Position numbers and translations under genes: made by a program. This document shows, piece after piece, positions 44,709 through 52,104 of a stretch of DNA of 64,000 bases (position 1 is its first letter; each line of letters starts with the position of its first letter). Under the pieces are notes generated by a model. The model ran no database searches. It saw only the letters and a program-made list of their open reading frames with translations, and was not told where the DNA came from. The stretch spans positions 248,001 to 312,000 of the forward strand of contig NZ_UOOB01000002.1 in assembly GCF_900564145.1 (NCBI RefSeq). The letters are read 5' to 3'. Source of the stretch: Comamonas sp. lk (GTDB lineage: Bacteria > Pseudomonadota > Gammaproteobacteria > Burkholderiales > Burkholderiaceae_C).

Positions 44709-46097
44709 TCAGAACGGCAGCTTGGGCATACCGCCGCCCATCATGCCTTTCATGCCCTTCATTCCGCCCATCTTCTTCATCATCTTCATCAGACCGCCGC
44801 CCTTGAACTTCTTCATCATGGTCTGCATTTGCTCGAATTCCTTGAGCAGGCGGTTGACTTCCTGCACCTGCACGCCGGCACCGTCGGCAATGCGCTTCTT
44901 GCGCGTGGCCTTGATGAGGGCCGGGTGCTTGCGCTCCTTGAGCGTCATGGAGCAGATGATGCCTTCCTTGCGCTTGATCTCGCGCTCGGCCTTGTCCATG
45001 TCCACGGCACCGGCCTTGCCCGCCAGCTCAGCCGGCAGCTTGTCCATCAGGGTGGACAGGCCGCCCATGGACTTCATCTGCTGCAACTGGGCCAGAAAGT
45101 CGTTGAGGTCGAAGCCGTCGCCGCTCTTGAGCTTCTCGGCCATCTTCTGCGCGGCTTCCATGTCCACGCCCTTGGTGACCTGCTCGACCAGGGCCACGAT
45201 GTCGCCCATGCCCAGCACGCGCTGCGCGTGGCGGTCGGCATCGAAGACTTCCAGGCCGTCGAGCTTTTCGGAGACACCGGCAAACTTGATGGGCGCACCC
45301 GTGATCTGGCGCACCGACAGGGCCGCACCACCGCGCGAGTCACCGTCGAGCTTGGTCAGCACGATACCGGTCAGCGGCAGCGCTTCCTTGAAGGCACGGG
45401 CGGTGTTGATCGCATCCTGGCCCTGCATGGCATCGACCACAAACAGGGTTTCGACGGGCTTCAAGGTGGCGTGCAAGTCCTTGATTTCGGCCATCAGCAA
45501 TTCGTCGATGGCCAGACGGCCGGCCGTATCCACCAGCAGCACGTCAAAGAAATGGCGCTTGGCGTAATCGAGGGCGGCCACGGCGATGTCGCGCGGCTTT
45601 TGATCGGGCGTGGACGGGAACCACTCGGCTCCGGCCTGGGCCGTCACGGTCTTGAGCTGCTCGATGGCCGCAGGGCGATACACGTCGCCCGAGACCGTCA
45701 GCACTTTTTTCTTGCGCTTTTCGATCAGATGCTTGGCCAGCTTGGCCGTAGTCGTCGTTTTACCGGCACCCTGCAGGCCGGCCATCAGGATGACGGCTGG
45801 CGGCTGGGCGTTGAGGTTGATGTCGGCCACGCCCTCGCCCATGGTGGCCGAGAGTTCCTTGTTGACGATGGACACCAGCACCTGGCCGGGCTGCAGCGAG
45901 CTGATGACTTCCTGGCCCAGGGCTTTTTCCTTGACGCGGGCAATGAAGTCGCGCACCACGGGCAGGGCCACGTCGGCTTCCAGCAAGGCCATGCGCACTT
46001 CGCGCAGCATGTCTTGCACATTGGATTCGGTGATGCGGGCCTGGCCACGCATCTCCTTGACGAGTCGCGAGAGTTTGTCGGTCAGTGCGGAGGCCAT
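44709..46097 (-). CDS. ffh: Signal recognition particle protein Ffh
   Basis: 462 residues. The N domain is followed by a G domain with GLQGAGKTTTTAKLA (P-loop), DVYRPAAIEQL, VDTAGRLAIDE (G3) and TKLDGDSRGGAAL (G4). The M domain (about 300-435) has methionine-rich helices, and a terminal tract is rich in Met, Gly and Lys (MMKKMGGMKGMKGMMGGG). It targets nascent membrane proteins with 4.5S RNA and FtsY. No 4.5S RNA gene is seen in the window. It is divergent from the CcsA-like gene, as in many proteobacteria. Confidence 0.97.
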   Translation of the reverse strand: MASALTDKLSRLVKEMRGQARITESNVQDMLREVRMALLEADVALPVVRDFIARVKEKALGQEVISSLQPGQVLVSIVNKELSATMGEGVADINLNAQPPAVILMAGLQGAGKTTTTAKLAKHLIEKRKKKVLTVSGDVYRPAAIEQLKTVTAQAGAEWFPSTPDQKPRDIAVAALDYAKRHFFDVLLVDTAGRLAIDELLMAEIKDLHATLKPVETLFVVDAMQGQDAINTARAFKEALPLTGIVLTKLDGDSRGGAALSVRQITGAPIKFAGVSEKLDGLEVFDADRHAQRVLGMGDIVALVEQVTKGVDMEAAQKMAEKLKSGDGFDLNDFLAQLQQMKSMGGLSTLMDKLPAELAGKAGAVDMDKAEREIKRKEGIICSMTLKERKHPALIKATRKKRIADGAGVQVQEVNRLLKEFEQMQTMMKKFKGGGLMKMMKKMGGMKGMKGMMGGGMPKLPF

Positions 46098-46522
46098 AAG
46101 CAGGAGTGTTCTGAAGTTGTAGACGGTGCTGCCGCCTCAGGGTGAGTCCCTTAAGACTCGAGGTCGGGCGGCTTGGGCCGCAATCAGCTTTTCTGGCAGG
46201 AAAAGCAGTGCCTGCCCGCCTGAAGCGCTCCATTTTACCAACTGCCCTGCTTCTCAGTGGTCTGCCCTTGCAAAGTAGGCGCTTTCATCGGTGCAACCAT
46301 CGCCATGCCTGGCAACCAGCCCTTCGAGCGGGTGTAGCCATGCCGCCAGAATGCAGCCGAAGCCGGCCTTCCCCACAAAGCCCTCTGCACAAGGCCAAAT
46401 CCCAAAGACGCAACCGTGTGCGGGCCCAACACGCAGACAGCAAGCTTGCCATTGAAAAATCAGTCCTTGCCTGGTCCGCACACAAAAGGCGACTACGAGT
46501 CCTCGCAGCTATCATAGAAAGC
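46098..46522. other. 425-base divergent intergenic region between ffh and the CcsA-like gene
   Basis: No gene is supported. Open frames on both strands have no family features. A small hairpin GCTTTTC/GAAAAGC lies near 46188-46207. Promoters for ffh (minus) and the ccsA-pilSR block (plus) must lie here. Confidence 0.6.
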
Positions 46523-47335
46523 ATGCTCTCCTTGCCTTATTCTGCAGCCAGCACCAGTCTTTCCGCCTGGGCTCTGGCGCTCGCCGCAGCCCTTGCCTAT
46601 GCGATTCCAGCGCTGGCCTCCCAACGGATTCGGGAAACAGTGGCCAAACTGAGCCTGCGCGTGGCCTGGGCTCTGCACGGTTTGGCTCTGGCCTGGGGTC
46701 TGCTGGCCCAGGAGCCGCATTTCGGCTTTGCCCCGGCGCTGTCCATCACCGCCTGGCTGGTGCTCACGGTCTATGTGGTGGAGCAGCAGCTGTACCCGCA
46801 GCTGCGCTCGCGCTGGCCGCTTTCCTTGCTGGGCAGCATCGCGGTGATGCTCACGGCTTTATTCCCCGGCAAGCCCTTGCATGTGGATGCATCGCCCTGG
46901 CTGCCCTTGCACCTGGCTTTGGGCATTGCGTCCTATGGCCTATTTGCCGCCGCCGTGGTGCATGCGGCCCTGATGAACCGGGCGGAGCGCAATATGCGCC
47001 AAGGTGGCGACCACGACAGCGGCCTGCCGTTGCTGACCCTGGAGCGCCTGACTTTCCGCTTCGTCAGCGCAGGCTTTGCGGTTCTCACGGCCACGCTGGC
47101 AGCAGGCTGGCTGTTTGGCGAACAGTTGTACGGCAAGGCCTGGGTGTGGAATCACAAATCCGTGTTTTCGCTGCTGTCCTGGATCACGTTTGCCGTGCTG
47201 CTGTTCGGGCGCAAGCGCTTTGGCTGGCGCGGCCAAAGCGCGGTGCGTGTGCTGTATGCCGGCGCGCTCTTGTTGCTGCTGGCCTATGTGGGCTCGCGCT
47301 TTGTGATTGAAGTACTGCTGGGGCGTGGCGCATGA
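46523..47335 (+). CDS. CcsA/YpjD-like cytochrome c assembly family inner-membrane protein
   Basis: 270 residues from ATG 46523. About eight hydrophobic segments occur. WNHKSVFSLLSWITFAVLLFGR near the end is the family region that corresponds to the haem-handling stretch of CcsA/HemX proteins (part quoted here only as WNHKSVFSLLSW). A conserved His also occurs in LPLHLALGIASYGLF. E. coli YpjD, also beside ffh, is the closest kind known to me. The role is uncertain: haem handling or divalent-cation efflux have been suggested for relatives. The next gene overlaps by four bases. Confidence 0.82.
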   Translation: MLSLPYSAASTSLSAWALALAAALAYAIPALASQRIRETVAKLSLRVAWALHGLALAWGLLAQEPHFGFAPALSITAWLVLTVYVVEQQLYPQLRSRWPLSLLGSIAVMLTALFPGKPLHVDASPWLPLHLALGIASYGLFAAAVVHAALMNRAERNMRQGGDHDSGLPLLTLERLTFRFVSAGFAVLTATLAAGWLFGEQLYGKAWVWNHKSVFSLLSWITFAVLLFGRKRFGWRGQSAVRVLYAGALLLLLAYVGSRFVIEVLLGRGA

Positions 47336-47568
47336 AATTCCTGCTGGTTCTCCTGGTCATCGTCGTGGCGGTCGGCATCTGGCGCAGCAAGCGTCGCAAG
47401 GTGCAGATGGAACGCCCCCAGCCCGCCGCCGGGCGCAAGCTGGCTGCGCCGCAGGACATGGTGGAGTGCGCTCACTGCGGAGTGCACCTGCCGCGCGCCG
47501 AGGCGCTGACCGAAAAAAGCCGCTTTTACTGCAGCGCCGAACACCAGGCGCAGGCGGCCCGTCGCTGA
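47332..47568 (+). CDS. Small PP0621-type zinc-finger-like membrane protein
   Basis: 78 residues. One N-terminal membrane helix (LLVLLVIVVAVGIW, 4-17), a basic linker, then CAHCGVHLPRAEAL and FYCSAEH: two CxxC/CxxxH half-sites able to bind one zinc. The PP0621 family is often found between CcsA-like and pilS genes. It overlaps the CcsA-like gene by ATGA, and its stop overlaps the pilS ATG (TGATG), so the three genes are tightly coupled. Function unknown. Confidence 0.8.
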   Translation: MKFLLVLLVIVVAVGIWRSKRRKVQMERPQPAAGRKLAAPQDMVECAHCGVHLPRAEALTEKSRFYCSAEHQAQAARR

Positions 47569-49349
47569 TGGAGCAGCCTTCATCCCAGTCACCATGGGCC
47601 CAAACCATGATTCCACTGGATGTCTCCATCACACGGCAGGCCGATGCCAGCCTCAATGCGCCCTTCATACGTATCTGGCAAGCCTTTCTGAGCGGCCGCG
47701 TGCTGCTGGCCACGGCTCTGGTCCTGCTTCAGGCGCTGAGCACTCAGCTGCAAGCCACGGCCAGCCCCTTGGTCTGGCTGGTGTGCCTGGGCTATCTCAC
47801 GCTGACCGTGGTAATGCGCTGGGCAGCGGCGCGCAATCTGCCCGCGCCTACGGCCGGCCTGCAGTGGCTGCCCGTCATAGGCGTGGATATTGCAGCGGTT
47901 TTCTTGCTGCAGATTCTGCAATCGAGCAACCTCAACTACATGGCGCTGCTCGCCATCCCGATTCTGATTGCATCGGCCCTGGGCAGCATGCTGCTGGCCA
48001 TGGGCACGGCCGCCAGCGTCACGCTGCTCTTGCTGGCCATGGTTTCATGGCTGCATGCCAGCCAGGGCAGCGATGCCACCCAGGCCTACTACCAGACGGC
48101 CTTCACCTGCGCCGGCTATTTCGGCATGGCCTATCTCACGCAGGATCTTTCGCGCCGCGTGCGTCGCGAGCGGGCAGCCGCCCTGCACAGCCGCCTGCGC
48201 ACACAGACACAAGAGCAGGTCAACGCCCTGGTCATCAGCAACCTGTCTGACGGCGTGCTGGTCGTCGATCAAAGCCTGCGCGTGCAGCAGGCCAATCCGG
48301 CTGCGTTGCGGCTGCTGAGCCTGCTGCCCACCCATCCGCCCAGCTTTTCGCTACAGACCCAAACCGCCTGGGAACCGCTGATGGATGCCGTGCAGCTGAG
48401 TTTTGCCCAGAACAGCCCTCTCACGGCCACGGTGCATCTGCAGGCTACACCCCAGCAGGGACGCACCGGCCTGCACCTGCGCACACGCATTACCGAAGTG
48501 ATGGCCGGCGATGCTGAATCCGCTGACTCGCTGTGCGTGGTGTTTCTGCATGATTTGCGGGAGATGGAGGCCCAGCTGCGTACCGAAAAGCTGGCCTCCA
48601 TGGGCCGCATGTCGGCCGCGGTCGCCCACGAGATTCGCAACCCCCTGGCCGCCATTGTCCAGGCCAATGCCCTGCTGGCAGAAGACCTAGCGGGCCAGCC
48701 AGGAGCGCAGCAGCTGTGCAACATCGTCAATCAGAATGCCGAGCGGCTCAACCGCATTGCAGAGGAAATCCTGAATATTGCCCGCGTGCAGCAGGAGGAC
48801 GCTCTGGCCCAAACCCCGCCGCTGGCGCTGGATCGCCATGCAGCGCAGACTTGCCGCGAATGGCAAAGCCAGGCCTCACAGCAACATCTGCTGGAGCTCC
48901 ATCTGGCCGCCCCCAAGCAGGTCGTGAACTTTGACGAGGAGCATCTGCGCCGTGTGCTGGTCAATTTGCTGGACAATGCCCAACGCCACCGCAGCCATGC
49001 GCAGCAGGCACACAGTCTGCAAATTGTCAGCGGGCATGGTGTCAGCGCCTTCATCCCCGCCACGGCGGAGCAAAGCTGGCTGCAGGTCTGGAGCGATGGC
49101 GCACCGCTGGAGAGCAGCGTGCTGCGGCATTTGTTCGAACCGTTCTTCTCTTCCCAGAGCCGCTCCAGCGGACTGGGCCTTTATATCTGCCGTGAGCTGT
49201 GCCAGCGCTACGGTGCCACCATCAGCTATCAGCGACTACCCCGGCCCACACCGCAAGGCATGCAGGAAGGCAATGCCTTCACCGTGGTGTTCAGCAGCAG
49301 CGCAGGGCCTGCCAGTGCGCAATCCCTGTTCGATTTGATTGTGGTCTAA
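47568..49349 (+). CDS. pilS: Sensor histidine kinase PilS
   Basis: 593 residues. Six transmembrane segments occupy about 40-205. A PAS-like domain with NLSDGVLVVDQSLRVQQANPA follows (about 225-330). The H-box AVAHEIRNPLAAI has its His near 354, the N-box reads VNLLDNAQRH, and a G-box SSGLGLYIC follows. PilS phosphorylates PilR to activate sigma-54 transcription of pilin and may sense pilin in the membrane. The ATG overlaps the upstream stop by one base. pilR begins five bases after its stop. Confidence 0.92.
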   Translation: MEQPSSQSPWAQTMIPLDVSITRQADASLNAPFIRIWQAFLSGRVLLATALVLLQALSTQLQATASPLVWLVCLGYLTLTVVMRWAAARNLPAPTAGLQWLPVIGVDIAAVFLLQILQSSNLNYMALLAIPILIASALGSMLLAMGTAASVTLLLLAMVSWLHASQGSDATQAYYQTAFTCAGYFGMAYLTQDLSRRVRRERAAALHSRLRTQTQEQVNALVISNLSDGVLVVDQSLRVQQANPAALRLLSLLPTHPPSFSLQTQTAWEPLMDAVQLSFAQNSPLTATVHLQATPQQGRTGLHLRTRITEVMAGDAESADSLCVVFLHDLREMEAQLRTEKLASMGRMSAAVAHEIRNPLAAIVQANALLAEDLAGQPGAQQLCNIVNQNAERLNRIAEEILNIARVQQEDALAQTPPLALDRHAAQTCREWQSQASQQHLLELHLAAPKQVVNFDEEHLRRVLVNLLDNAQRHRSHAQQAHSLQIVSGHGVSAFIPATAEQSWLQVWSDGAPLESSVLRHLFEPFFSSQSRSSGLGLYICRELCQRYGATISYQRLPRPTPQGMQEGNAFTVVFSSSAGPASAQSLFDLIVV

Positions 49350-49354
49350 GCCCT

Positions 49355-50920
49355 GTGACCTCTATTTCCACCACCTCTGCCAGCGCATCGATTCTTGTGG
49401 TCGATGACGAACCTGATTTGCGCACTCTGTACGAGCTGACCTTGCTGAGGGAAGGTTACCGTGTGGAAACCGCCGCCTGCGTGCAGGAAGCGCGCGAGCA
49501 ACTGCAGTCGCGCCGCTTTGATGTGCTGATCTCCGACATGCGCCTGCCTGACGGCAGCGGCATGGAGCTGCTGCTGGAGCTGCGTGAACAGCAGCGTCGC
49601 GAACGCTGCATCGTCATCACCGCCTACGGCTCGGCCGAAAACGCGGTGGAAGCGCTGCGCGCCGGTGCATTTGACTACCTGACCAAACCGGTGGATCTGC
49701 GCCAGTTTCGCCAGGTCGTGGCCTCGGCCGTGCAAGGCATTGGCGCCGTACCGCCGCCGGGTGCGGCCCCTGCCGCCACAAGCACCGCCAGCACCGGCAC
49801 GGCCGCTGGCGGCGATGCACTGCTGGCACTGGTAGGTTCCTCGGCACTGATGCAGTCCGTCAAGCAGCGCATTGCCAAGGTGGCCAAGGGCATGGCCCCC
49901 GTACTGATTCACGGGGAATCGGGTACCGGCAAGGAACTGGCGGCCCAGGCCTTGCATGCCTGCAGCCAGCGCAGCCAGGGGCCCTTGATTGCCGTGAACT
50001 GCGGCGCCATTCCGGAAAACCTACTGGAGGCCGAATTCTTTGGCGCCCGCAAAGGCTCTTATACCGGCGCCACCCAGGACAGGCCCGGCTACTTTCAGGC
50101 CGGCCAGGGCGGCACCCTGTTTCTCGATGAAATCGGCGATCTGCCGCTGGCCATGCAAGCCAAGCTACTGCGCGCCATACAGGAGCGCAAGGTTCGCCCT
50201 CTGGGCAGCACCCAGGAGGAAGCAGTGGACGTGCGCATCGTCAGCGCCACCCACCGTGATCTGGCTGCCGATGTGCAAAGCGGGCGCTTTCGCCAGGATT
50301 TGTACTACCGGCTCAATGTGATCGAGATTGCGTTACCGCCGCTGCGCGAGCGCCGCGAAGACCTGCCGGCCCTGTGCCGCACCCTGCTGACAAGGCTGGC
50401 CCGCGAATCCCAGATGCCCGAGCCCGAGCTGGATGCCACCAGCCTGGCCCAGATCGCCCAGCTTCCCTTGCCGGGCAATGTGCGCGAACTGGAGAACGTG
50501 CTGCACCGAGCCATCGCCCTGGGCGACGAAGGGCCGCTGCGCATTCCCGAGCAAGCCTTGGCCGCTGCAGCAGCCGAAATGGCAATCGCCCTTGAGAAAA
50601 ACGGTACACAGCCAGCCGCCAACGGCTTCACCCCGCCACCGCCACCACCGGGCGTGACCACCGCCGCGCCCCTTACCTCGCCTGAACCCGCATCCGACGA
50701 CCTGCCTGACGATCTGCAGTCGTGGCTGGACAACCAGGAGCGCGCTATTTTGGAGCGCGCCTTGCAGGACCACGGCTTCAACCGCACGGCCACGGCCGCC
50801 AAACTGGGCATCAGCCTGAGACAAATCCGCTACCGCATCGAGCGTCTGGGCATCAGCTTGCCCGGCGATGGCACACGCGGCGACTCCGAAAGCCCGGACC
50901 ATGACCGCAGCAATCCATAA
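49355..50920 (+). CDS. pilR: Sigma-54-dependent response regulator PilR, GTG start
   Basis: 521 residues from GTG 49355. The receiver domain (about 12-125) has ILVVDDEPDLR, a phosphoacceptor in LISDMRLPDG and YLTKPVD. The AAA+ domain (about 165-400) has Walker A GESGTGKE, the sigma-54 contact loop as GSYTGA (family GAFTGA; PilR proteins often have GSFTGA) and Walker B GGTLFLDEIG. A proline-rich linker leads to a Fis-type HTH (RTATAAKLGISLRQIRYRIE). The pilin gene it should control is not in the window. Its last 20 bases overlap ampD. Confidence 0.93.
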   Translation: MTSISTTSASASILVVDDEPDLRTLYELTLLREGYRVETAACVQEAREQLQSRRFDVLISDMRLPDGSGMELLLELREQQRRERCIVITAYGSAENAVEALRAGAFDYLTKPVDLRQFRQVVASAVQGIGAVPPPGAAPAATSTASTGTAAGGDALLALVGSSALMQSVKQRIAKVAKGMAPVLIHGESGTGKELAAQALHACSQRSQGPLIAVNCGAIPENLLEAEFFGARKGSYTGATQDRPGYFQAGQGGTLFLDEIGDLPLAMQAKLLRAIQERKVRPLGSTQEEAVDVRIVSATHRDLAADVQSGRFRQDLYYRLNVIEIALPPLRERREDLPALCRTLLTRLARESQMPEPELDATSLAQIAQLPLPGNVRELENVLHRAIALGDEGPLRIPEQALAAAAAEMAIALEKNGTQPAANGFTPPPPPPGVTTAAPLTSPEPASDDLPDDLQSWLDNQERAILERALQDHGFNRTATAAKLGISLRQIRYRIERLGISLPGDGTRGDSESPDHDRSNP

Positions 50921-51506
50921 GTCCTCGCCCGGCTGCTGGAAAAAAGGCTGGCTAGACAGCGCTCGCCACCTGCCTTCACCCAACTACGGCTTGCGCCCGC
51001 CGGGGGCCGATATTGATCTGGTGGTGCTGCACTCGATCAGCCTGCCTCCCGGCCAGTACGGCACAGGCGCCGTGCAGCAGCTCTTCACCAACCAGCTCGA
51101 CTGGGACGCCCACCCTTACTACCAGGGCATTCGCGGCCTGGAAGTGTCCTCGCACTTCTTTATTACCCGGCTTGGCGAGATCTGGCAGTTCGTCAGCTGC
51201 GACGACCGTGCCTGGCACGCAGGCGTTTCTCAATGGCGCGGGCGCGAGCGCTGCAACGACGACTCCATCGGCATAGAGCTGGAGGGCCTGGAAGGCCTGA
51301 CGTTTGAAGCTGCACAGTACCAGGCCCTGGATCGCCTGTGCCAGGCCATAGGCGCGCACTACCCCGTGCGCCATATCGCCGGCCACGAGCACATAGCCCC
51401 GGGCCGCAAACAGGATCCGGGCAGCGGCTTTGACTGGCAGAGATTGCGGCAAAGCTTGCATGCAGGCCACGCGACCAGTGTCTGGGAATTCCCCTCCCTG
51501 GTCTGA
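50901..51506 (+). CDS. ampD: 1,6-anhydro-N-acetylmuramyl-L-alanine amidase AmpD
   Basis: 201 residues from ATG 50901. LVVLHSISLPPGQYG holds the first zinc His. SHFFITRLGEIWQFVS, DSIGIELEG and GHEHIAPGRKQDPG supply the catalytic Glu, the second His and the Asp ligand. It removes the peptide from anhydro-muropeptides in the cytosol during wall recycling and thereby lowers AmpR-type beta-lactamase induction. It overlaps pilR by 20 bases, an arrangement common in Burkholderiales. Confidence 0.94.
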   Translation: MTAAIHKSSPGCWKKGWLDSARHLPSPNYGLRPPGADIDLVVLHSISLPPGQYGTGAVQQLFTNQLDWDAHPYYQGIRGLEVSSHFFITRLGEIWQFVSCDDRAWHAGVSQWRGRERCNDDSIGIELEGLEGLTFEAAQYQALDRLCQAIGAHYPVRHIAGHEHIAPGRKQDPGSGFDWQRLRQSLHAGHATSVWEFPSLV

Positions 51507-51933
51507 GACGCGGCCTGAACGCACAATCGTAAAGCCAACAGCACTCTTAAATCAGGAGCAAGCAGCGCTTTTGCTTCTTTGGGTTTAAGTCGAAAACAGC
51601 CTGAACCTCTTTCATGGCTGCGCTTACCGCTATCTTTTATGCCTTCCGGCATGCCTACCATGCGGGCGAACAGCTGCACGCCCCTAGCAGGCTCTTCGCT
51701 TTACGGTCGGATTCACCGGCATTCTCCGTACTGTCAATAGCGTCTTGGCCTAGCCTGTCGCCTGATGCAAACACATGAATTTTTTACAAATTTTCCAGCC
51801 AGGCCGCCAAGCGCCGCAAAGCACGGAAATACGGGGGTTTGCAGCCGTAATCGGGTGCCCGCCACCAGCATCTGAGCGCCGTGAATCACGGTGATTTCAG
51901 GCATTCAGCCACCCTGTTCAATTCAACAGCGAT
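51507..51933. other. Gene-free stretch upstream of the nrdA control region
   Basis: No coding region is supported in these 427 bases. There is a short palindrome CCGTGA-A-TCACGG near 51880. No ncRNA family is recognised. The end of the ampD transcript and upstream nrd control sequences probably share the space. Confidence 0.55.
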
Positions 51934-51980
51934 ACACTACCGGTAGTGTTTGAAAGCGCCTCAGACCCCATATCTAGTGT
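51934..51980. promoter_or_regulatory. Tandem NrdR boxes in the nrdA promoter
   Basis: Box 1 ACACTACCGGTAGTGT (51934-51949) is a perfect 16-bp palindrome. Box 2 ACCCCATATCTAGTGT (51965-51980) fits the NrdR consensus less well. The starts are 31 bp apart (about three helical turns, 15-bp spacer), the hallmark of paired NrdR sites. TTGAAA at 51950 could be the -35, with the -10 inside box 2. Confidence 0.85.
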
Positions 51981-51987
51981 TTACAAC

Positions 51988-52021
51988 TTGTGCACACCCT
52001 GTGCAAACCATGTGTAAACCG
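51988..52021. promoter_or_regulatory. Array of three 11-bp repeats resembling DnaA boxes
   Basis: TGTGCACACC, TGTGCAAACC and TGTGTAAACC start at 51989, 52000 and 52011, exactly one helical turn apart. On the minus strand two read GTTTGCACA and GTTTACACA, each 8 of 9 to the DnaA box TTWTNCACA. TTGTGCACA on the plus strand is also 8 of 9. Confidence 0.6.
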
Positions 52022-52075
52022 AAGCGCTGATCCGTATCCTTGAGGGCCTGCCACCTGTGCAGGCCGCTGCCTGCC

Positions 52076-52084
52076 TTATCCACA
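52076..52084 (+). promoter_or_regulatory. Perfect DnaA box TTATCCACA in the nrdA leader
   Basis: Exact match to the strongest E. coli DnaA box, 20 bases before the nrdA start. In E. coli, DnaA controls nrdAB through upstream boxes, so a regulatory role is plausible. Confidence 0.65.
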
Positions 52085-52104
52085 TTTCGATCCAGAGGAA
52101 ACTT

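Noticed and set aside
46098..46522. 4.5S RNA next to ffh, or a small gene in the gap
   Set aside because: The conserved GGAAGCAGCC core is absent on both strands. Small frames have no ribosome-binding site or recognisable sequence.
51988..52084. Chromosomal origin of replication suggested by the DnaA boxes
   Set aside because: There is no dnaA/dnaN, gidA or AT-rich unwinding region. The boxes lie in the nrdA promoter, where regulation explains them better.
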